From assembly GCA_001939145.1 (NCBI GenBank), contig LSRX01000052.1, positions 1,015,245 through 1,079,244 on the forward strand: 64,000 nucleotides of DNA. The letters are read 5' to 3'. Both the position numbers and the translations under genes were made by a program. Of the stretch, positions 9,795 to 19,133 are shown in pieces. The notes below the pieces were generated by a model that worked only from the letters and a program-made list of their open reading frames with translations, did not search any database and was not told the origin of the DNA. The stretch is from Symbiodinium microadriaticum (taxonomy: Eukaryota > Sar > Dinophyceae > Suessiales > Symbiodiniaceae). Numbering within the stretch: position 1 is the first letter of the stretch; each line of letters starts with the position of its first letter.

Positions 9795-10260
9795 TTCGTA
9801 TTCCTGGGTTGCTCAGGATGATTTCATTTGCAGCCAAAAAGAAGTTTCGACAGGTTTTTATATAAAGCTCCGCGCAAGACCATCGAGGCTGTAAACATAT
9901 GACCGCTTAACCTAAAACACAAAAAAGAAAGCCGGAACCCGCAACTCTTAAACACTCTAAGCCTTTCTCAAGAGAAAGTTGAAAGTGCAACCGTGCAAAC
10001 AGTATGAAACCCATACAAAGCATGTGCGACACCTTTCAAAGCCCGCTACCCCAAGTCTTACAGCCCTAAACCTAACATGAAAGGAATACGGCAGTATAGG
10101 AATGTAGAAGCATGATGAAACCCGCACAAAGCCTTTAATAACAAACTAACCCATTAGGTCTATAAATGCCTATAGATAGTCAAACAGCCTATAATTAAAG
10201 TCTAGAAAGTCCTATAAACAATCACAAAGATACCTATTTAAGAGCCGAAGAAATCTCAAC
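9795..10260. other. No gene seen
   Basis: AT-richer ordinary sequence (TATAAAGC, CTATAAATGCC) with neither heptamers nor palindromes nor a supported exon. Confidence 0.4.
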
Positions 10261-10279
10261 TTTATCGAGCCCCGACCAG

Positions 10280-10342
10280 GAGGGCGGTGCCTCCTTCGCC
10301 GTTGCCGGTCCTGTAGCGTCCGTCAGCTTCAAGCCGGGTCAG
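10280..10342 (+). CDS. Candidate micro-exon, probable GA donor
   Basis: GACCAG acceptor; EGGASFAVAGPVASVSFKPG and then Q, followed by GAGATG. Alternating beta-type residues suggest an extracellular sandwich fold (inference). Confidence 0.5.
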
Positions 10343-10943
10343 GAGATGTGTTTTGCCGGTTGCCGGTTTAGGGTTTAGGGTTCAGGGTTTTGGGTTTTGG
10401 CTTAGGGTTTAGGGTTTAGGGGGGATTTGTAGGGGTCCCTGAGCAGCTCTTCTGAGGGCTTATAATGGGTTTTCTAGGTTTGTACGGTTGTACAAGGGCT
10501 CTTCAGAATTGTTGTCGCAGAGTTGTCGAAGGGGTTTGTACTGCGTCCTACAAGTAGCTTCTTAAACCTGATTTTACAATGGCTCTTCAAGTTCTTTGGG
10601 AAACCCCTAAACCCCAAACCCTAAACCCTAAGCATAGCCTTCAATTTAGAGCTTAGGGCCCTATCAGGGAAGCGTTTTTCCTGCAAGTTCGGGTGCCGGG
10701 CAGAAGGCTTGGGTTCCCTTGAACGCCCAACAACCTATGTTTTGGGGGACCGTTTTGGGTTTGCGGTTTAGGGTTTCGGGAATTCAAGTAAAATATGAGC
10801 TTCATACACCCCAAACCCCAAACCCTAAACCTTAAAGCCGTCATACACTAAACCCTAAACCCTAAACCCTAAACCCTAAAATCCCAAACCCAAGCTTCCT
10901 AAGTCCTGATCGCGACCCTCAGCTCCCTCGCTCCTGAAGACGT

Positions 10944-11057
10944 TAGGGCAGTTCTCTAAAGTAGGGTCCCGTTTTTAGGTCCCCAATATAGTACGGCACC
11001 CTTATAAAAAGGACCCCCCCCCAAAAAAAAAGGACCCTAATTTAGAAAACTACCCAT
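10944..11057. mobile_element. Palindromic element family 4, copy 2
   Basis: GGGCAGTTCTCTAAAGTAGG pairs with CCTAATTTAGAAAACTACCC. The right end lies within about 5 bases of the next candidate exon. Confidence 0.75.
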
Positions 11058-11061
11058 GAAG

Positions 11062-11135
11062 AGGACGACCGGCCAGTTTGGGTCGGGCTGACGACGGATC
11101 CTACCGATGAGCGTTCCTTGGACACCTCCTAGGAG
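11062..11135 (+). CDS. Candidate exon abutting a palindromic element
   Basis: AAGAG precedes an open frame reading EDDRPVWVGLTTDPTDERS and a stop shortly after (TAG at about 11133). The acidic, balanced peptide contrasts with the 141-codon frame on the opposite strand, which I take as its shadow. Confidence 0.48.
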
Positions 11136-11281
11136 TTGGTAGGGTCTACATGGTTTAGGGTTTAGGGGTTTAGGTTTTATGTTTTGGGGATCCTGTTTTA
11201 GGATGTCCTTGTACAAGTCCTGGAAAGGTAGGTTACTTGGGGCTAAGGAGGATTTGCGAGGGTTCGGGCTGGAGGATTTCG

Positions 11282-11319
11282 TGGGCCTCCACTGTTCGGC
11301 ACACTGCCTAGAGACACAG
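11282..11319 (+). CDS. Candidate micro-exon, two cysteines
   Basis: Reads GLHCSAHCLETQ before GAAGAA, a possible GA donor. Short, but the spacing is Cys-rich. Confidence 0.35.
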
Positions 11320-11469
11320 GAAGAACGAATTTGACCATGTTTCTTTATTACTTTATTGAGAGTTCGCAACTTAGGTTTTCCTGGGATCCTGCTAGATTTG
11401 GGATAGGGTTTCACGTATGCTCTGGATGTACCAAGTATTGTGAGACTCTGCCCATAGAACAACTCTAAA

Positions 11470-11555
11470 CTGGGAAGTATCAGTAATGCGTCAGCATTAG
11501 CGGCGAATCACACAAAGACCGTGACGCACCGACCTCCTTGCAATGCCTCGGAGTC
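11470..11555 (+). CDS. Candidate exon, unknown protein
   Basis: Open frame LGSISNASALAANHTKTVTH and then RPPCNASES up to a stop. Three N-x-S/T sequons suit an extracellular product (inference). Confidence 0.4.
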
Positions 11556-11603
11556 CTAGGAATCCACTTTGATGTTTGAGGTTTCGTTGGTACTTCTCCG
11601 CAG

Positions 11604-11640
11604 TGACTTGAGTGCACATCTCGTGGGCACGGACACACTC
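11604..11640 (+). CDS. Candidate micro-exon
   Basis: CTCCGCAG acceptor, GT donor; encodes SDLSAHLVGTDTL. Confidence 0.4.
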
Positions 11641-11828
11641 GTTTAATCGGCTTATTGTTGAGTGGGAGCAAGAAGTATAAATCAAGCAAATGATATGTTC
11701 CCGAAACTCGATCACTCCACCAGCAACCTTCTAGTTTTGCAGCCAAATCCATCTACTGGAAGTCGCAAAAGCCTTTAATCCTAAACCCAACACCCTAAAC
11801 CCTTCTAAACTGTAATGGTACCACAGAG

Positions 11829-11897
11829 GTGGGTCGTAAACCCGACCACTGGCCCTACAAGCCCCTTCCGAGTTTCGCTTTTCGGACAAAAGGAGAG
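11829..11897 (+). CDS. Candidate exon with GT donor
   Basis: ACAGAG acceptor, donor GTCGCA. Peptide WVVNPTTGPTSPFRVSLFGQ and then KER; codon use is coding-like and the frame stays open to 11948. Confidence 0.52.
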
Positions 11898-11948
11898 GTC
11901 GCAAGTCATTCTATCTACCCATAGAACGGCGTTTGATGAGTCTACTTC

Positions 11949-12224
11949 ATGAAACCTGAAGCTTACACCTTGTTAAACTCTGTAAAGGCTCTGAAAGTGC
12001 TTCAAAGTGCAGGTTGCAACTGGGGCTTGCGATTCAGGACCAAGCAAATCGCCGAGGAGTTGCTACCGGCACTTTCAAACCGTCATGCAAGCCCTCATAT
12101 CCTGAATCGTGGTTCGCTTTTGGGACTGGGGTTGGCTGATTCTGTGCTTGGGAGTCATTGCAAGGACATAGTGTTAATTGTGATGCCAAAAATATCTGCT
12201 AAATCCCTATTTTCTAAGCCCTAA
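11949..12224 (+). CDS. 91-codon open frame, unknown
   Basis: Longest frame in this stretch, free of heptamers: KALKVLQSAGCNWGLRFRTK, later IAEELLPALSNRHASPH. An embedded TGCAG at 12007-12011 with an alternative frame means part of it may be intron. No family recognised. Confidence 0.35.
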   Translation: MKPEAYTLLNSVKALKVLQSAGCNWGLRFRTKQIAEELLPALSNRHASPHILNRGSLLGLGLADSVLGSHCKDIVLIVMPKISAKSLFSKP

Positions 12225-12261
12225 AGCCACTAATTGGCATTTAGACACTGTGGGATTGCAA

Positions 12262-12366
12262 GACTTAGTAGCTCAATTACTACACTTTAAACTTTTTGAG
12301 ATAATATGATCCCTCATAGAACTGAAAGTTTACACTTTTTTATCCTTATGAGCTCAGCAGCTAAGA
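12262..12366. mobile_element. Element family 11, copy 1
   Basis: TAGCTCAATTACTACACTTTAAAC at the left; right part AACTGAAAGTTTACACTTTTT and GAGCTCAGCAGCTAAG. Shares ATAATATGATCCCT with copies at 15120 and 20819. Confidence 0.65.
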
Positions 12367-12525
12367 AGAATAGCTCCCATTCCCAGGGCTTCGGGTCGAG
12401 GTTTTAGGGAAGCCCGAATCTTCCAAACCTATGCTGGGCCCTACCCCTAAAACCCTGAGCCCTAAATCCAAAATCCCTGAACCCTTTAACCACTCCTTTA
12501 ACCCTCAACCCTGAACCCCAAATAT

Positions 12526-12623
12526 ACCATAGGCTCCTTAGCAGTTCTTCCTCTTTGTGGTGATTTATATGTAGGATCCTATAAGGTAATCCCGAAAAGG
12601 AGCTACTGTGGAGCCTATGGGTA
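12526..12623. mobile_element. Palindromic element family 1, copy 2
   Basis: ACCATAGGCTCCTTAGCAGTT to AGCTACTGTGGAGCCTATGG; flanked by TA on the right. Confidence 0.8.
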
Positions 12624-12870
12624 AACCCTAAACCCTAAACCGTTTCTGGAGTGCCATGCTTCAGTCTTTTGGGACCTCTTCCTCAAAGGAACCATGATGA
12701 AGCACAAGGCCTAGGGTTTAGAATTAGTTTTTAAGACCTGTTCCTTAAAGGAACCAAGATGAAACAAGAGTTTATCCTCTTGTCACCCTGGTTACTTCAA
12801 AGCCCAGTGTGTGCTCCGAAGCTTAAACCCCGAAAGCTCTGCAATCTAAACCCTAAACCCTAAACCGAGA

Positions 12871-12927
12871 CAAGTTTCCATCCGCTGGGCCGTCTCCAGT
12901 CTGTGTCGTAAGCAGAGCTTTGGTACT
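12871..12927 (+). CDS. Candidate micro-exon
   Basis: Frame QVSIRWAVSSLCRKQSFGT ending in a stop; CGAGA precedes it. Splice limits are not clear. Confidence 0.33.
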
Positions 12928-12939
12928 TGAGGGTTTCTG

Positions 12940-13070
12940 GTTCAGGGTTTAGGGTTTAAGGGTTTAGAGTTTGGGGTTTAAGGGTTTGGAGTTTGGGGTT
13001 TAAGGGTTTAGAGTTTGGGGTTTAGGGGTTAGTAAGGGGTTTGGGTTTAGGGGTTTAGGGTTTGGTTGTT
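12940..13070. repeat. Telomere-like TTTAGGG tract with 24-bp higher-order repeat
   Basis: GGTTTAAGGGTTTAGAGTTTGG is repeated three times within a TTTAGGG run, so heptamers here have been amplified in blocks. Confidence 0.75.
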
Positions 13071-13260
13071 TTCTTTTGGGGGTAGGGGCTTGCTTGGGAA
13101 GCCCTTAACTTCAAACCTAAACTTTTTGGGGAAATGGAGCTCAACAGCTCAGAGCCTAAACCTCGAGCCCACAAAACCCCGAAACCTAAAACCCTGAGCC
13201 CTAAATCCAAAATCCCTGCACCCTTTAACCCGCAAACCCTGAACCCTAAACATGAACTCT

Positions 13261-13355
13261 ACCCATAGGCTCCTATAAGTAGTTCCTTTTTGGGATTACC
13301 TTATAGGATGCTAAATAAAAACCACAAAAGGGAACTACTAAGGAGCCCATGGGTA
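13261..13355. mobile_element. Palindromic element family 1, copy 3 (reverse)
   Basis: TA-CCCATAGGCTCC at the left, GGAGCCCATGGG-TA at the right; centre TTACCTTATAGGATGC, i.e. inverted relative to copy 1. Confidence 0.85.
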
Positions 13356-13381
13356 AGCCCCAAAACCTTCTTCTGACCCAG

Positions 13382-13456
13382 GACGGTGCGTCGCCTTCGA
13401 TGACGTACACGACCGAGGACTACTTCCGCCTGGAGCTGAAAGGCCACCCGATGTGG
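13382..13456 (+). CDS. Candidate exon, 25 codons, strong splice limits
   Basis: Acceptor TTCTTCTGACCCAG has the best pyrimidine tract in this half of the window, and the donor is GTTTAA. The 75-base exon encodes DGASPSMTYTTEDYFRLELK and then GHPMW, with GC-rich third positions. Family not recognised. Confidence 0.62.
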
Positions 13457-13584
13457 GTTTAAGGTTAAGCTCAGGGTTGAGGGTTTGGGGTTTAGGGGTG
13501 TTAGGCGGGGTTAAGCTTAGGGTTGAATTTTACTGCAAGGGTTTCGGGCTGAATGTGGCGGCCCGTTTAAAAGCCTCCCGACCA

Positions 13585-13847
13585 TTACTGGACGGTCTGA
13601 TTAATGTGTTACCCGTGACCCCTTTGATGGGTCCCACGGCTTTGGGGAGGGCTTGGGTGGAGGGTTTGCGGTTCTGCGCGGATTCCCAGGTCGGGGGGGT
13701 TGGGGATCACCAAAAGCTCGAAACCAGGCACCAAGATAATTACCAAGACTAATTGTTTGAAAAAACTTTCGTGTTGCAGACGTTTTCTTCAACCTACACT
13801 CCCCTCCCTCCGCGGTCGACCAAGTCTGAGGCCTGGTACTGTGCACA
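13585..13847 (+). mobile_element. Dispersed ~265-bp non-palindromic repeat, copy 1 (SINE-like?)
   Basis: Shared with 17660-17940 from CCGACCATTACTGG through GTGTTACCCGTGACCCC, GCGGTTCTGCGC and TCGAAACC to CCAAGTCTGAGGCCTGGTAC. A stretch like the tRNA B box (CTCGAAACC) sits mid-element. No coding capacity. Confidence 0.6.
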
Positions 13848-13909
13848 GAGTTACATACTCCGTGAGCTTTTCCTGTCTTAAGGGCTTAGGCCGCGCTATG
13901 AGTGGGTCC

Positions 13910-14035
13910 ACTCTAAACCCTGACCCCTAAACCCTAAACCCCGAAACCTAAACCCTGAACTGAACCCTAAACCCTGAACCCTAAACCCCGAACCCTGAAC
14001 CCTAAACCCTGAGCCCTAAACCCTAAACCCTAGGT
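13910..14035. repeat. Telomere-like CCCTAAA tract
   Basis: CCCTAAA and CCCTGAA heptamers alternate over about 125 bases. Confidence 0.85.
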
Positions 14036-14099
14036 CCGCAGGTAGCAGAGCTCTAACTCCTACAGCCCCGAAGTGCTCCAAACAGCCTATTGTGGAATA

Positions 14100-14197
14100 A
14101 CCCATAGGCTCCTTAGTAGTTCCTTTTTGGGATTACCTTATAGGATCCTAAATCTAAACCCACAAAAAGCAGCTACTAAGGAGCCTACATATGGGTA
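14100..14197. mobile_element. Palindromic element family 1, copy 4 (reverse)
   Basis: CCCATAGGCTCCTTAGTAGT with right arm CTACTAAGGAGCC; the outer right end is interrupted by an extra ACATA. Confidence 0.8.
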
Positions 14198-14497
14198 TGT
14201 CTCAAAAGACCAGCCTTATTAAGTTTTTTAAGGGCCTAATTCCAGCAAAGTAGTACTATGAAGCCTCTAGGGCTCCTACTACCTAGATCCGCCCTCCCCG
14301 AACTGCCCTGAAATAATATACCCTAAATACCCACGCTTAAGGACCATATAAGGGCTCCATTGCAGTGCACTTCGGGGGGTCCTGATAAGCTGCTTAGACT
14401 CAGCATTTTGTGTTCAGGGCTTAGGGTTGATAGTAGGGTCGTCATTGTGGTCACTACTGCGCTCAAACTTGTCAGTAAGCCCTAAACCCTAAACCAG

Positions 14498-14569
14498 TAA
14501 GCCTGCGTGGCCAGGGAAGGAGCTGATCATCTTCAAAAGCGGAGCTGCCATCCACACCTACGATTTGGG
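14498..14569 (+). CDS. Candidate exon, beta-rich peptide
   Basis: AAACCAG acceptor; reads KPAWPGKELIIFKSGAAIHT and then YDLGSS. The exact 3' limit (GC at 14569 or later) is uncertain. Confidence 0.52.
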
Positions 14570-14765
14570 CTCCTCCACCTCTCTGCATGGCTGGTTCGCT
14601 TTAATTTGGCTCCTGGGCAAGAATTGAAGTTAAGGGTTTAGGGACGCTGGGATGGTTCTCTGATTTCGGTAGTTCTCTTTGTCGGAATCGGCAACAGGAT
14701 GCAACAGGTTTGCCGTCCGGGTGTCGGGGCGAGGGCCTCAACCAAGAAAGAAATCTAATGGTGGT

Positions 14766-14858
14766 ACCCACAGGCTCCTTAGTAGTTCCCTTTTGTGGTG
14801 TATATTTGGGATCCTATACGATAATCCCCAAAAGGAACAACTAAGAAGCCTACGGGTA
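14766..14858. mobile_element. Palindromic element family 1, copy 5
   Basis: TA-CCCACAGGCTCCTTAGTAG to ACTAAGAAGCCTACGGG-TA; diverged but complete. Confidence 0.8.
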
Positions 14859-14948
14859 TATCCCTTCGACCAGTCTGCGATTGGAGCCACAGCCCAATGC
14901 ACTAAGCTGTCCTGGCGGATAGAAAGTTCTTTGACTATTGTTTTGCAG

Positions 14949-15000
14949 AGTCTCAATGGAAGCCGCAAGCGAGAGCGTAGAGCGACGCCACGAGCAACAG
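14949..15000 (+). CDS. Candidate micro-exon
   Basis: TTGTTTTGCAG acceptor and GTTCTG donor. In the best frame SMEAASESVERRHEQQ; the frame continues open (VLLQTLRNLLC) into the intron. Confidence 0.5.
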
Positions 15001-15119
15001 GTTCTGCTTCAAACCCTCAGAAACCTACTTTGTTGACATTGAAATGGTAGGGTACTTGGGGTTCAGGTAGTCGTATGTAATGGTGCTCAGGTGGCTTGTT
15101 AAAGGCGCCGGTTGCTGGG

Positions 15120-15235
15120 TTTAGAAACTTAGCAGCTGAATGAGTGCACTTGAAGCTTTTTGGGGTAATATGATCCCTTATGGAACTGAAAGCGTACACT
15201 TTTTGGTTTTTCTGAACTCAGCAACTAAGGAAATG
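15120..15235. mobile_element. Element family 11, copy 2
   Basis: TAGCAGCTGAATGAGTGCACTT through TAATATGATCCCTTATGGAAC to CTGAACTCAGCAACTAAGG. Confidence 0.65.
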
Positions 15236-15469
15236 TTTGTAGGTCCATAATCTATGAGGTTAAGGGCTTCGCGGCGCAAGGGAACTTAAATCCCCATCCC
15301 TGAACCTCAAAATTGCACCCCTTCCTCGCGAGGCTTAGGCTTTTGCCTAGGAAGCCCCCCTTGGAACCCCCAAAAAAACTTGTGTCCTATGGAAGCCTTA
15401 TAGTATTCACCGATATTGTTCCTGAGGGTTCCTTCGTATAAACTTACTATAAAGGAGCCCGAACCTAAC

Positions 15470-15540
15470 CCTTATAACCCCTAAACCCTATGAGCCCTAA
15501 ACCCTAAGCCCTTAAACCCTAAACCCTAAACCCTAACACT
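15470..15540. repeat. Telomere-like CCCTAAA tract
   Basis: Seven or more CCCTAAA units with variants. Confidence 0.8.
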
Positions 15541-15543
15541 CTA

Positions 15544-15606
15544 CTACGGCCCCTGAACGACATGGCAAGGGGAAGCGAAGTTTTCGGCATCACAGCGCCC
15601 CTCCAG
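15544..15606 (+). CDS. Candidate exon with GT donor
   Basis: Encodes LRPLNDMARGSEVFGITAPL and then Q, with GTTTGG after CAG. The acceptor falls within the end of the heptamer tract. Confidence 0.52.
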
Positions 15607-15802
15607 GTTTGGGCCCACCGGGACGAATGAGCCTGCCCCTGGGCGCTTTAGGGTTTAGGGTGTATAGGGCTTAGGGTTTAGGGTTATGGGTTTAGGTTTT
15701 TTGGGTTCAGGGTGTTGGGGGGGATAGAATATTAGGATTTGGGCTTTCACTTTGAGGTTTAGGGATCTGTATATATAAGGGGGATTGAGGGTGTAGGCCC
15801 CA

Positions 15803-15890
15803 TTGAACGTTCTTTCGTTGGTCACCGATGTTGAGGTTTATGAGGAAGCTGCGGCACATGATTTGGTGCTCTGGATGGCTTCTTCAGGAC
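15803..15890 (+). CDS. Candidate exon, low support
   Basis: Frame LVTDVEVYEEAAAHDLVLWM has balanced composition; the limits are unknown and the open frame continues into CCCTAAA-coded sequence. Confidence 0.3.
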
Positions 15891-16059
15891 TTACAAAAAT
15901 CGAAAAAAACCCTAAAACCCAAGCCGTTCATGGTCTGCATCTTGTGTCGCAAGCCATTGGATTGAGGAGTCGGGTTGTCATATACAGTTCTAGAGCACAT
16001 TTAAGTCCTAAGCCCCGAAAGCTGACCGACCCAAAACCCCTGTAGTTTAGGCCCTATAA

Positions 16060-16135
16060 CCCTGTGGGTGTAGGGTTTAGGGTTTAGGGTTTTGGTTTTA
16101 GGGTTTGGGGTTTAGGGTTTAGGGGACCCTAAACC
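16060..16135. repeat. Telomere-like TTTAGGG tract
   Basis: TTTAGGG run that switches orientation to CCTAAACC at its right end. Confidence 0.8.
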
Positions 16136-16141
16136 CCACTT

Positions 16142-16201
16142 TCCACGAAGGCTGCTTCAATCGAGCAAGTGCAGACAGGCTGCGTTCCACCTCAGGACAG
16201 G
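16142..16201 (+). CDS. Candidate exon
   Basis: Reads STKAASIEQVQTGCVPPQDR; the frame stays open for about 60 codons to 16315, so the right limit is uncertain. Confidence 0.45.
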
Positions 16202-16286
16202 ATTTTTGTTCGTAGGGTGTCACCTGAGTTCTGTACACTCAGTTCGCGAATACTACCCCTGCGGATTTGGGAGGAGGTATGCAACC

Positions 16287-16362
16287 GTACCCTAACCCTC
16301 CAGTTACCTGCTATATAGGGCCCTAGGGGTTGTAGTACCCTATATAGTAGGTTCCTGGGGGG
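16287..16362. mobile_element. Single palindromic element, family 17
   Basis: CCCTAACCCTCCAGTTACCTGC pairs with GTAGGTTCCTGGGGGGTTAGGG around CTATATAGGGCCC. No second copy was seen in the window. Confidence 0.65.
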
Positions 16363-16396
16363 TTAGGGGTATTTGACCTAATTCTTGCCAACGCAG

Positions 16397-16451
16397 AAGA
16401 CACCCAACACGAGTTACTTGATTGAGAGTGAACGGTGTGCTGAGCGGCACG
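16397..16451 (+). CDS. FU gene exon, A1-type
   Basis: ACGCAG acceptor, GTATAC donor. KTPNTSYLIESERCAERHG: the Y-L-x-x-x-x-x-C order matches the end of module A1, making this the first segment that resembles the furin-like series. Confidence 0.58.
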
Positions 16452-19060
16452 GTATACGTGGGCTACTTACTCAAAATGGCCCAAAAGCCTTGTATGGTCC
16501 TATATGGTCTTTGAGCCCAACAGCCTTAAACATAAGAGTCCTTCGAGCTGTACTTGCGGCCGTTGCAAGCACGAGCGCCCTAAGCGCTACAAGCCCCACA
16601 CCCGAGAAAGGTAGCTAGAAAGCCTTGGCAATCCCTAAACCCTACCCATAGGCTCCTTAGTAGTTCCTTTTTGTGGTTTATATTTAGGATCCTATAAGGT
16701 AATCCCAAAAAGGAACTACTAAGGAGCCCATGGGTAGCTTAACCCCAAACTACCTACCGCTTAAGGGACTTACATTAGGACGTCACAAAATCCCTAAACC
16801 CTATAACCCCATAACCCTAAATCCTAAACCCTAAACCCTAAACCCTACACTTTGACCGTTTAAGAAGGACCCTCACAGGTCTGGTAACCCTGAAAGGCTC
16901 ACGTCTTGAAGCCTCAAGCCCTCAGCCCACAAGACCCCTGCAACACGGTTTAGGGTTTAAGGTTAGGGTTTGGGGCTTAGAGTTTAGGGTTTGGGGCTTA
17001 GAGTTTAGGGTTTGGGGCTTAGAGTTTAGGGTTTGAGGCCTAGAGTTTAGGGAAAGTGCCCTTTAACAGAGCCCTTGAGGTCAAAATGGCCCAAAAGCCT
17101 GATACTGTATGGCCTTTAGGCACAGAAGCCTTCCTTAGAGCCTTTGGGTTATGGTCCTCAGTCGTGGGCATTTGGGATATATTCACCCTAAACCCTAAAC
17201 CCTAAACCGTAGACTCCGAGCCAGAACCCAACCCTGGAATCCCAAATCCTCAGATCCTAAACTTAGAGTTCAGGGTTTGCCCACAGGCTCCTTAGTAGTT
17301 CCTTTTTGGGGATTGCCTTATAGGATCCTAAATTATAGACCACAAAAACAGGAATCTAGGTTTTAGGGGTTTAGGGGTTTAGGGAGCCGTACAGGCCCTG
17401 TAGAACTGCGAAAGCAGCCGACCGAGCTCCACCTAAGCACAGAGCAGCTTCCACCCCAGATCTGAGGCATTGAGTTTTATAGCGTACCCCCCTATAGAAT
17501 TTTGAAAAGCCTTTAGGGGTTTATGTTAGGGTTTAGGGTTTAGGGTGTGCTGAGCCCGAAATCGCAAACCCTGAACCTGAACGCTAGACCCAAGAATCTG
17601 CAGGAAGGCGTGGGTGGTACCTGCGTCAAGTGCCCCGGGCACGCAAGCAGGCCGGGAGCACCGACCATTACTGGGCGGTCTGATGAATGTGTTACCCGTG
17701 ACCCCCTTGAGGGATCTTAGGGCTTTGGGGTGGGCCTGTGTGGAGTCTGGGGACTTGCGGTTCTGCGCAAATGCCCGGGTCGGGGGGTCTGGGGATCACC
17801 CAAAGTTCGAAACCAAGCCCTGATCACTCCAAGATAATTACCAAGAAAAAAGAAACCTTGCATTTTGAAGGCTTTTGCCTCCAACCTACACCCCCCTCTA
17901 CAATCGACCAAGTCTGAGGCCTGGTACTGTACAGTAGTACAGTAGTAGCACAGCAGTGGCACAGCAGAAGTACAGTAGAGTTGAGGTTTTAGGATTTAGG
18001 GTTTAGGGCCCCTAAACCCTAAACCCGAAACCCTAAACCGTAGTTTAGGGTTGAAGGTGGTTTAGGGCTTAGGGAGAGCTTGGGGCTTCAGGGAAGCAAA
18101 TTGTGGGTGCCTTATAGCCAATTAGCAGAGAGGAAGCAACACAACAAGCAAAAAACCGCCGGCCCAAAAAAAAACATTGCATTACAGAGGACCCCCCCCC
18201 CAATTTCAGGTAGCGGCTTGAATTAGCCCTGCCCAAAATGCATTATAGAGGTCCACCGGTCCAAAGGCATTAGGTTTTGATAGTTCTGTTTGTACCGCTG
18301 TTTTGTTCTAAATGTGTTTGTGCTGGTGTTATGGTGTTGTCTTGGACTGCGTAAGTTTTACGGACCTGTGAAGGATTTTGTTGCATGGGGTTAATTCGGG
18401 TCAGGTAGAGATTTAAGGTTCGGGGTTGCAGGTTTTCGTGGTTGAGGCTTGAACAACCTACCAAGTAGTACTGTTGATGATATAAATCCTGCATTACCTG
18501 AAGGACCCTAAACTAGGGTAATTAGGGTATATTCCTTATCATGGGCAATGCTGGATTTGTATCATCAACCGTATCTTCGACCTCTTAACTCCAGTAGGAA
18601 GCTCGGTTGAAACCGTAGATGCTCTCCCAGGGCCCGAAGAGCACTTGCAGCCACAATGAAGTTTAGGCTTTACCTATAGTCTCCATTGTAGTTTTTTGTT
18701 TTGGAACCAAATCTATATCAAGGATCCTAAAAGGTAACCCCAAAAAGGAACTACAATGGAGACTATAGGTAGGGTTTAGGGTTAAGCTGCAGATCTGAGC
18801 TGGGTTCCGCGTCTCGAGCTACCCCCGAGAGGGGCTGGCCGACATACGTGCAGGCGGAGCCTTCGTGCAACTGCACGCCGCAAAGGTTGCATGTGGGTTC
18901 TAAGGACGAAATGACCCTCCAAAGTAGGGGCCTATACCCATATACTATGAATCCCTATATGGTATATGAACCCTAAAACCTTTTAGGGTTCAATGTGGGT
19001 TTCTGCAGGCTTCAACCCAACAGCCCACACGCAAAGCCCCTATCATCCCCGCACAAACAA

Positions 19061-19133
<73 letters not shown>

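Larger units (their letters stand above)
1300..16201 (+). other. Cluster of unrecognised + strand micro-exons
   Basis: About 30 short open segments on the + strand have exon-like limits (AG before, GT, GC or GA after) and peptides with balanced composition, unlike the heptamer-derived frames around them. They carry few cysteines. They lie upstream of the furin-like exons on the same strand, so they could be the N-terminal part of the same protein. I recognise no family overall; one segment at 5744 is lectin-like. The individual segments are listed below. Confidence 0.45.

Noticed and set aside
11037-11462. 141-codon minus-strand ORF
   Set aside because: It spans a palindrome end and heptamers (KPKPLNPKP) and is antisense to two better + strand candidates.
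17795-17815. tRNA gene
   Set aside because: Only a B-box-like stretch was seen; no acceptor stem or cloverleaf can be drawn.
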